From NCBI GenBank assembly GCA_003645845.1, contig QNCV01000051.1, positions 1-12,304 of the forward strand: a stretch of 12,304 nt of DNA, read 5' to 3'. The notes under the pieces were generated by a model. That model had not been told where the DNA came from. It did no database searches and saw only the letters and a program-made list of their open reading frames with translations. The stretch is from Fidelibacterota bacterium (GTDB lineage: Bacteria; Fidelibacterota; UBA2242). Below, piece by piece: positions 6,567 to 12,304 of this stretch. The position numbers were made by a program, and so were the translations under genes. How positions within the stretch are numbered: position 1 is the stretch's first letter; every line of letters starts with the position of its first letter.

Positions 6567-8003
6567 ATGTTTGGCTCGCTTCAGGAAGTATCGTCCTTTC
6601 TACGTGATAATGACATTAATTTTATTGACTTGAAATATACCAATCTTTTTGGGGGACTTCATCATATAACCATTCCGGCACAACAGTTTAACCATCAGCT
6701 AATGGAAGAGGGAGTCGGGTTCGATGCTTCTTCCACTCCCGGTTTTAAAACACTTGAATCCGGTGATATGGTTTTGATACCGGATTTGAAATCGGGATTT
6801 GTTGATCCCTTTTTCGAACATAAAACGATTAGTTTCTTTTGCAACATTGCCGAAGCCGATACAAAGAAACCCTTCCATAGGGATCCGCGATATATTGCCA
6901 CTCTTTCCGAAGAGTATTTGAAATCGACGGGGATTGCTACCGAAAGCCGCTGGGGACCTGAATTCGAGTATTATATTTTTAACAGCGTGGATTACCGCAA
7001 TGATCCCTATTTTTCTTTTTATCAGATTAATTCCAACGAAGCCCAGTGGAGCAACTATTTTGAGAAAGGCAAACAGGATGGGTATCAGATGTTCAACCAT
7101 CGCGGTTACCATGCCAGTCCTCCCTTTGACGAGTTATATGATATCCGTTCCGAAACAGTCAGAATTATGGAAGCCTGTGGAATCCCTGTCAGATACCATC
7201 ATCATGAGGTTGGCAGTTCGGGACAGGTCGAGATCGAGGTCATTATGGATAACCTGCCACGCATGGCAGACGTGGTCATCCTCGGCAAGTATATCATTAA
7301 AATGACCGCTAAAAAATACGGAAAAACAGCGACATTTATGCCAAAGCCATTATATGATGAACCTGGTTCAGGTATGCACTATCATCAGCATCTTTTTAAA
7401 AACAACAAGCCACTATTTTATGATAAAAACGGCTATGGCGGTCTCAGTAAAACCGCCCGGGAATATATTGCCGGCCTTTTGAAACATGCGCCGGCGTTAA
7501 CCGGCCTGACCAATCCATCGACCAATTCTTACAAACGGCTGGTTCCGGGTTTTGAAGCACCGGTAGCGCTCTTTTTCAGTTTAGGAAACCGTAGTTCGGC
7601 AATCCGCATCCCGAAATATGCCACTAAGCCTGAAACGAAGCGAATCGAATATCGCCCGCCGGACGCAACCACCAATCCCCATCTTGCCATGTCTGCCATG
7701 CTCCTGGCCGGCATCGACGGTATCAAGACTCATCTGGACCTGGAAAAAGAAGGATTCGGGCCCTACGATATGAATCTGTTTGCACCGGAAAATGCCGAAG
7801 TCCTAAATTCAATAAAATCTATTCCGGACTCTCTGGATTCAGCGCTGGAAGAACTTAAAAACAATCATCAGTTTCTGTTAGCCGGGAATATATTTACCGA
7901 GGATATCATCCGTACCTGGGTGGATTACAAATATCATAATGATTTTATTGCCAATCGCAACCGACCCACGCCTTATGAATATTTGCTTTACTATGGCATT
8001 TAA
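6567..8003 (+). CDS. glnA: Glutamine synthetase, type I family (variant glutamate pocket)
   Basis: A 478-residue member of the GS-I family, with the N-terminal beta-grasp domain (about 1-105) followed by the catalytic domain. Metal and substrate residues are recognisable: E132 and E134 (GPEFE), E214 and E222 (HEVGSSGQVEIE), H271 (GSGMHYHQ), E330 (NPSTNSYKRLVPGFEAP), R342/R347 and E361/R363 (IEYRPPD). GS makes glutamine from glutamate, ammonia and ATP as a dodecamer in the cytosol. Departures from classical GlnA are FDASST for FDGSSI (52-57) and Pro266 where the enteric enzyme has Asn264, a glutamate contact. I see no adenylylation-site motif of the GS-I-beta type, so control by GlnE is unlikely. 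A gamma-glutamyl ligase for another amine is a real alternative. No ammonium transporter or PII gene is nearby. The ATG has AGAGG five bases upstream. Confidence 0.82.
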   Translation: MFGSLQEVSSFLRDNDINFIDLKYTNLFGGLHHITIPAQQFNHQLMEEGVGFDASSTPGFKTLESGDMVLIPDLKSGFVDPFFEHKTISFFCNIAEADTKKPFHRDPRYIATLSEEYLKSTGIATESRWGPEFEYYIFNSVDYRNDPYFSFYQINSNEAQWSNYFEKGKQDGYQMFNHRGYHASPPFDELYDIRSETVRIMEACGIPVRYHHHEVGSSGQVEIEVIMDNLPRMADVVILGKYIIKMTAKKYGKTATFMPKPLYDEPGSGMHYHQHLFKNNKPLFYDKNGYGGLSKTAREYIAGLLKHAPALTGLTNPSTNSYKRLVPGFEAPVALFFSLGNRSSAIRIPKYATKPETKRIEYRPPDATTNPHLAMSAMLLAGIDGIKTHLDLEKEGFGPYDMNLFAPENAEVLNSIKSIPDSLDSALEELKNNHQFLLAGNIFTEDIIRTWVDYKYHNDFIANRNRPTPYEYLLYYGI

Positions 8004-8014
8004 TTGTATATTCG

Positions 8015-8028
8015 ATCAAAATTTTGAT
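8015..8028. repeat. 14-bp perfect palindrome between glnA-like gene and pepF
   Basis: ATCAAAATTTTGAT is a perfect palindrome 12 bp after the glutamine synthetase stop. With no loop and AT-rich sequence it makes a poor terminator. It could be a dimeric-regulator site upstream of pepF, or chance in AT-rich DNA. Confidence 0.35.
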
Positions 8029-8062
8029 ATGTAACAATTCTCAAAATTATCGAACACTAATA

Positions 8063-8092
8063 TATAATGACATATTCAATAATAGAAAGGGG
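8063..8092 (+). promoter_or_regulatory. -10 box and Shine-Dalgarno upstream of pepF
   Basis: TATAAT at 8063-8068 matches the -10 consensus; the best -35 (TTCTCA, 8038-8043) is weak and 19 bp away. AAGGGG ending at 8092 is a good ribosome-binding site for the ATG at 8098. Together with the 94-bp gap after glnA, this suggests pepF has its own promoter. Confidence 0.4.
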
Positions 8093-8097
8093 TCATC

Positions 8098-9981
8098 ATG
8101 AAAAAAATCACTGGGGTGTTAATTGTGCTGATGGTGTTTAGTTTTTTTAGCAATCAGGTCCTCTCACAAACCCGGGATCGGTCAGAAATTGCCGATCAGT
8201 ATAAGTGGGATTTGACTGATCTGTATCCATCTGAAGAAACATTTCAGAAAGCCAAGGATGCAACCGTTAAGAAGTTTGACGGAATTCTTGATTTTAAAGG
8301 GAAATTGACAAAATCTCCGCAAAATCTGTTGAATGGTTTGGACTATCATACCGCAATAATCAAAGAAATGATGCGTCTCTCATCCTATGCCGGCAAACTG
8401 TCCGATCTTGATACCCGTGATTCAAAATATCTGGCAATGCGACAGGAAATCAGTCAGCTGTTCACTCAGTATAATTCGAAATCTTCCTTCATTGATCCGG
8501 AAATCCTGACGATGAATAAGAAGAAAATCGACAAATTTCTGACCAAAGAACCAAAACTGGAAGTTTATAAATTCTATCTGTACGATCTTCTTCGCAGCAA
8601 AGAACACATGCTTTCGGCGAAAGAAGAGAAAATCGTCGCTGAAGCCGGACTGATCACCGGGGCCGGCGAATCAATTTACGGAATATTCAAAAATGCCGAT
8701 ATGCCTTACCCGACCGTAACACTTTCCAATGGCAAAGAAGTATTGGTCGATCAGGCTGGCTACGGTCGTTATAGGGCCAGCGCTAATCGCGAAGATCGTA
8801 AAAAAGTATTCGAGGCCTTTTTCGGTAAATTCAACGATTTCCGCCGAACATTCGGTACCGAAATGGACGCCAACGTCAAATCACATCTCTTTTACACCAA
8901 TGTCCGGAATTATGACAACACCCTGGAAACAGCCTTGGATGCCAACAATATCCCGGTCGAAGTCTATTATTCCCTGATTGATAACGTCAATAAGAATCTG
9001 GATTCTTTCCATCGTTATCTTAACATCAAGCGGCGGATGATGGGGCTGGACACGCTTTATTATTACGATCTTTACGCCCCGGCTGTCAAAGATATCGATG
9101 CGGAATACGATTATGATAAAGCCAAGAAAATGATTTTAAATGCACTTAAACCGCTTGGTGATGATTACGTAAAAATCATCAAAGAAGCCTTTGACAACCG
9201 CTGGATTGATGTCTACCCGACTCCCGGAAAACGTTCCGGCGCTTATTCCTCAGGAAGCGCTTACGACGTTCACCCCTACATCCTGCTGAATTATAATAAT
9301 CTGTACAACGATGTTTCCACACTGGCGCATGAGTTGGGACATACAATGCAGAGTTATTTATCAAACAAGAATCAGCCTTTTCCAACCGCCATGTATCCGA
9401 TCTTTGTGGCTGAGGTCGCCTCAACTCTGAACGAGGTTTTACTATTTAACTATGTGTACAATAAAACAACCGACGATGATACAAAATTAGCCCTTTTAAT
9501 GGAGTATCTCGACGGTGTTAAAGGCACCCTGTTCCGCCAGACCCAATTTGCCGAATTCGAACTCAGAATGCACGAAATGGCCGAAAAGGGCGAACAGATC
9601 ACCGGTGATTCAATGTCAGAACTGTATAAAAATATCGTTAGAAGATATTATGGGCATGATCAGGGTATCTGCATTGTTCCCGATTACATCAACGTGGAAT
9701 GGGCCTATATCCCCCATTTTTACTACAATTACTATGTTTACCAGTACTCCACATCTTTTACCGCTTCAACCGCTCTCGCTGAGCGTATTCTGAATAAGGA
9801 ACCCGGTGCCGTTGATAAATATATCAACTTCCTTTCTGCCGGCGGATCTAAATATCCCATCGAACTTTTGAAAGACGCCGGTGTTGATATGACGACTTCA
9901 GTACCTTTTGATAAAACCATGAAAATGATGAACTGGGCCATGGATGAAATCGAAAACATCCTGGCGAAAAAAGGCATGTAA
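8098..9981 (+). CDS. pepF: Oligoendopeptidase F, M3 family zinc metallopeptidase with signal peptide
   Basis: A 627-residue protein of the M3B family. The zinc site is HELGH (H411, E412, H415) with E439 in AEVASTLNE as third ligand. The N-terminal helical PepF domain begins with YKWDLTDLYPSEE (35-47). PepF enzymes cut peptides of roughly 6-20 residues inside a closed channel. Unlike the usual cytoplasmic PepF of about 600 residues, this one starts with KK, a hydrophobic run (ITGVLIVLMVFSFF) and a polar region with probable cleavage around VLSQ (residues 22-24). It is therefore probably exported to the periplasm. No lipobox cysteine is present. AAGGGG precedes the ATG, a consensus -10 lies upstream, and a strong terminator follows, so it is probably a single-gene unit. 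The substrate peptides are unknown. Confidence 0.93.
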   Translation: MKKITGVLIVLMVFSFFSNQVLSQTRDRSEIADQYKWDLTDLYPSEETFQKAKDATVKKFDGILDFKGKLTKSPQNLLNGLDYHTAIIKEMMRLSSYAGKLSDLDTRDSKYLAMRQEISQLFTQYNSKSSFIDPEILTMNKKKIDKFLTKEPKLEVYKFYLYDLLRSKEHMLSAKEEKIVAEAGLITGAGESIYGIFKNADMPYPTVTLSNGKEVLVDQAGYGRYRASANREDRKKVFEAFFGKFNDFRRTFGTEMDANVKSHLFYTNVRNYDNTLETALDANNIPVEVYYSLIDNVNKNLDSFHRYLNIKRRMMGLDTLYYYDLYAPAVKDIDAEYDYDKAKKMILNALKPLGDDYVKIIKEAFDNRWIDVYPTPGKRSGAYSSGSAYDVHPYILLNYNNLYNDVSTLAHELGHTMQSYLSNKNQPFPTAMYPIFVAEVASTLNEVLLFNYVYNKTTDDDTKLALLMEYLDGVKGTLFRQTQFAEFELRMHEMAEKGEQITGDSMSELYKNIVRRYYGHDQGICIVPDYINVEWAYIPHFYYNYYVYQYSTSFTASTALAERILNKEPGAVDKYINFLSAGGSKYPIELLKDAGVDMTTSVPFDKTMKMMNWAMDEIENILAKKGM

Positions 9982-10014
9982 TCTCAGAAATCCACTATAC
10001 TTCTAACTGATAAG

Positions 10015-10046
10015 AAGCCCCTGACATAAAGGGGCTTTTTATTTTT
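10015..10046 (+). terminator. Rho-independent terminator of pepF
   Basis: AAGCCCCT (10015-10022) pairs over 8 bp with AGGGGCTT (10030-10037) across a 7-nt loop. It is followed by TTT-A-TTTTT. It begins 34 nt after the pepF stop codon. Confidence 0.9.
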
Positions 10047-10080
10047 AATCGCGGGAGTTCGGCACACCAGGTCCCTCCAA

Positions 10081-10116
10081 CAAAAAACCACCCGGAGGAT
10101 TTAAACCTGCGGGAGG
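10081..10116 (-). terminator. Probable rho-independent terminator of the serine hydrolase gene
   Basis: Read on the minus strand, CCTCCCG (10116-10110) pairs with CGGGTGG (10094-10088) with one T/T mismatch. An inner AGG/CCT stem closes a 7-nt loop, and TTTTTT (10087-10082) follows. It lies 14 nt beyond the hydrolase stop codon, back to back with the pepF terminator. Confidence 0.65.
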
Positions 10117-10129
10117 ATTAAATCTCAAT

Positions 10130-11683
10130 TCATTCATCAATAATTTGTTTGTCAAGTGTGATATAATAGGGTAAATGAAAAACTTCCACCCTGTATGAAA
10201 CAGCCGCAGCATAGCCATTTAGTCTGTTATCAGTTAATTTCATGTTCATATATACTTTATGACGACACACGGAAGCGTCCCGAGTCGGAATATTAACATC
10301 AAAACTTCCCCGCAATGTACCGTTCAGGTAACAGAATGGTTCGATGGGTTCATATGTTTCATGTTCATTGATCAGAGTCAGCATAACTTTCCCGGAATCA
10401 TTAATTTGCATTGTTATCGGTATAGAACTTTCATCTGTTCTGATTTCACCACTCCACTGACCAGTAAATCGCTGTGACGGAAATTTATCATCTGCCTCAC
10501 TGACAATTTCTTTCTCCACATTTGGATTTTTTGTTTCCACCTTCTTCGGTACAATCAACGCGATAATCACATACCCGATTTCGTACAAATTGATATACGT
10601 GCCGTTGCTTAACACAGCAATAGCAATATTTTCAGAGGGAACTAGCATTAACACCGATGATACTCCCGGCATACCGCCGCCATGACTGACAATCCGGTAG
10701 CCGGACATATTTTTAACATCCCAGCCCAATTTATAGGGACTATCAGGAACTGCAGGATCAACGCAGAACTGCATTGTATCAATAGTATTATCACTGAGGA
10801 TTGCCTTTTGATCCGACAAATGATTCTTCAAATGAAACATTCCAAAACGCAGCAAATCATGAACACTGGCACAAATTCCGCCGCCACCCCGCGACATCGT
10901 TTCGTAGAATGGCGAGATGTTTTTGTTTTCCAAATATCTTGCGGCGATTGATTCATACTCAGCGCTGGTTGTAATCACCAAGGATTCATGCATACCCAGC
11001 GGTTCAAAAACTTCGGATTTCATGAATTGTCTATAACTTTTCCCGGATACACATTCAATAATATATTCGGCAATTCCATATCCCAGATTGGAGTACTCAT
11101 AGCGAGTTCCGGGTGATGATGTGAGAATTCCATATTTCTCAATTGATACTGAAACAGGTGACCGCTGTATCTGTGCACCGTCAAAATAGAAGTTCCAGAT
11201 TGTTGGTAATCCAGCTGTATGATGGAGTAAGCACGTTACAGTCGCATCCGAAACATTCCCTTCGAAGGATTTTAACGGTGTGTTTCCCAGATAGGAATTG
11301 ACGGGCTCATTTAAATCAATCAATCCTCGTTCAGCAAGGATCATCATTGCGGTGGCTGTCATTGGCTTGGAAACTGAAGCTAATGAATAAATGGTATGCG
11401 GAGTTGCCAGTATTTTTTTTTCACGATTCGCCCAACCAAAGGATTCTTCGTAAAGAATTTTAGCCTCTTGCGCAACAGCAATGGAAATTGAGGGTGTGTT
11501 GGTGGATTCCATTTTTTGCTCAAGATAAGCCCTAAACTTCCTGTATTTGTTAAATGGAACAGATTCATCTGCAGATTCCTGATCCGCCCTGGCTGGCAGC
11601 GCAAACATCACCAGTAACATGACACAAGTCAACAGCATGAAACGATAAGAATCCCAAATTGGGAGTGGATAGTATTCTTTCAA
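10130..11683 (-). CDS. Exported serine hydrolase, class C beta-lactamase/penicillin-binding-protein-like family
   Basis: A 517-residue protein with the three motifs of SxxK serine enzymes: SVSK with nucleophile S103 and K106, Y197-S-N199, and H334-G-G in place of the KTG box. These define the beta-lactamase-like family, which includes DD-peptidases, esterases and D-amino-acid peptidases. HGG instead of KTG is common in the esterase/peptidase branches, so antibiotic hydrolysis should not be assumed. A hydrophobic stretch at residues 16-30 ending in PARA before DQE is a signal peptide, predicting a periplasmic location. After the catalytic domain (to about 390) comes a beta-rich C-terminal region of about 105 residues starting at FTGQWSGEI, probably a small barrel-like accessory domain. 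The start is uncertain: TTG at 11683 gives a charged n-region, whereas the ATG at codon 16 would leave a signal peptide without basic residues. An ISL3 element ends about 125 bp upstream. Confidence 0.85.
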   Translation of the reverse strand: MKEYYPLPIWDSYRFMLLTCVMLLVMFALPARADQESADESVPFNKYRKFRAYLEQKMESTNTPSISIAVAQEAKILYEESFGWANREKKILATPHTIYSLASVSKPMTATAMMILAERGLIDLNEPVNSYLGNTPLKSFEGNVSDATVTCLLHHTAGLPTIWNFYFDGAQIQRSPVSVSIEKYGILTSSPGTRYEYSNLGYGIAEYIIECVSGKSYRQFMKSEVFEPLGMHESLVITTSAEYESIAARYLENKNISPFYETMSRGGGGICASVHDLLRFGMFHLKNHLSDQKAILSDNTIDTMQFCVDPAVPDSPYKLGWDVKNMSGYRIVSHGGGMPGVSSVLMLVPSENIAIAVLSNGTYINLYEIGYVIIALIVPKKVETKNPNVEKEIVSEADDKFPSQRFTGQWSGEIRTDESSIPITMQINDSGKVMLTLINEHETYEPIEPFCYLNGTLRGSFDVNIPTRDASVCRHKVYMNMKLTDNRLNGYAAAVSYRVEVFHLPYYITLDKQIIDE

Positions 11684-11808
11684 TTGTACCGCCCCACCAA
11701 TTCCATTTTAGTTGATTACCATCGAGCTGACCGGGCGGACATAGTTTACTCTGACATTCGAATTGAACCAATCTATCCGACCGGAAAACGCAACCAGCCA
11801 ATTTTGAT

Positions 11809-12304
11809 GGTTCCTTCGCATTTAGAGTGGGTAGGAATCATTTACAAAACATCGTATATGTGGGATTGATATTAGCAAAATTCAATTTCCCCGTAATCAG
11901 ATAAGCAATGATCTTAAAGTTCTTTGATCTACTGTATCCTCTTGCTTTGGACTTAGCCGCCTGGATCAGAGAATTCAGACCCTCTAAAAGACCATTGGAA
12001 ATCCGGGATGTTTTCCAGTTAATGACCCCCTGCCAATGTCTTTTAACCATATGCGCAACTTCCTGTATCGGCTTAATACGACTATGCGTCGCCCACCAAA
12101 ACCATTTCTTCAACAGGGTCTCGAATTCCTGAACAGATTGCGCCTGATAAATCGCCTGGAACGCCTCACGGATTTGAAGAGCTCGGACAGTCTTCAGGTT
12201 CAGTTTAGATAGTTTTATCTCGGACAATAACTCTCGCTGATGCTGAGTCAGATTATCACTGTTCTTTAGGAAAAGATATCGATTCCCCTTTAATATAGAG
12301 TGTA
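11809..12304 (-). mobile_element. ISL3-family insertion sequence, one end (continues past the window)
   Basis: The ISL3-type transposase frame ends at 11838. Just beyond its stop, at about 11809-11835, lies GGTTCCTTCGCATTTAGAGT and adjoining bases, which resembles the terminal inverted repeat of such elements. The boundary is my estimate, because the opposite end and the target duplication (usually 8 bp in ISL3) are outside the window. The element is oriented with its transposase reading toward the serine hydrolase gene. Confidence 0.55.
11838..12304 (-). CDS. ISL3-family transposase, C-terminal part (5' end outside window)
   Basis: The frame is open from the right edge of the window to a TGA at 11840-11838, about 155 residues. 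The C-terminal portion of the DDE_Tnp_ISL3 domain is recognisable: KGNRYLFLKNSDNLT near the window edge, then RALQIREAFQAIY, VKRHWQGVINW, and the family hallmark SRISNGLLEGLNSLIQAAK (around 12010-11950), which contains the acidic E of the catalytic triad, followed by KARGYSRSKNFK. Members catalyse cut-and-paste or replicative movement of their own element. A TTG at 12227 is not the start, since the homology continues upstream. The visible part has no stops or frameshifts, so the gene may be intact. The residues after LITGKLNF, ending NPTYTMFCK, match the usual family end. Confidence 0.88.
   Translation of the reverse strand, partial: HSILKGNRYLFLKNSDNLTQHQRELLSEIKLSKLNLKTVRALQIREAFQAIYQAQSVQEFETLLKKWFWWATHSRIKPIQEVAHMVKRHWQGVINWKTSRISNGLLEGLNSLIQAAKSKARGYSRSKNFKIIAYLITGKLNFANINPTYTMFCK

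Noticed and set aside
6699..7112. 137-codon minus-strand frame inside the glutamine synthetase gene
   Set aside because: It is antisense to a gene with full domain homology, has no recognisable product, and is explained by codon bias of the real gene.
6934..7305. 123-codon plus-strand frame overlapping the glutamine synthetase gene
   Set aside because: Out-of-frame shadow of a conserved coding region, with no motif of its own.
1..12304. A new multigene system (defence, secretion, biosynthesis, CRISPR, phage)
   Set aside because: Neighbouring genes lie in alternating orientations with terminators between several of them and belong to unrelated, known families. No repeat-spacer array, toxin-antitoxin pair or cluster of unknown genes is visible.

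Overview
This window looks like ordinary chromosomal DNA of a moderately AT-rich Gram-negative bacterium. Two proteins carry Sec-type signal peptides. The symporter and the LacI-family remnant resemble versions common in the Bacteroidetes/Calditrichota/Marinimicrobia (FCB) side of the tree. That placement is inference; no marker here fixes the phylum.

Layout. At the left edge (1-363, +) is the C-terminal end of rsmA/ksgA, the 16S rRNA dimethyltransferase. It is followed by a CAU-anticodon tRNA (423-495), probably tRNA-Ile2, with its own rho-independent terminator. A gene-free stretch (538-983) ends in a 10-bp perfect palindrome just upstream of a decayed LacI-family regulator (984-1602). The regulator has two single-base frameshifts and has lost most of its effector domain. 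Directly behind it lies an intact Na+/sugar symporter of the vSGLT type (1648-3255, +). A long hairpin separates it from a convergent AbgT-family transporter (3423-5009, -). Then come a phosphoglycolate phosphatase-like HAD enzyme (5157-5831, +) and a convergent dCMP deaminase (5859-6365, -, with a corrected GTG start). A type I glutamine synthetase-like gene (6567-8003, +) and an exported oligoendopeptidase F (8098-9981, +) follow. The right end has a periplasmic SxxK serine hydrolase (10130-11683, -) and, 5' of it, the end of an ISL3-family insertion sequence that runs off the window (about 11809-12304, -).

How the genes relate. Only two links have support. One is LacI remnant to symporter: same strand, 45-bp gap, candidate operator upstream, so this was probably a sugar-responsive pair that has lost its repressor. 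The other is ISL3 element to serine hydrolase: the element sits about 125 bp upstream and is transcribed toward it. The remaining genes are single units, several bounded by clear terminators, for unrelated housekeeping or nutrient functions.

I find no CRISPR array, defence island, phage module or biosynthetic cluster, and no convincing new multigene system. The points most worth a second look are the regulator decay, the altered glutamate pocket of the glutamine synthetase homologue, the insertion upstream of the hydrolase, and the exported PepF.
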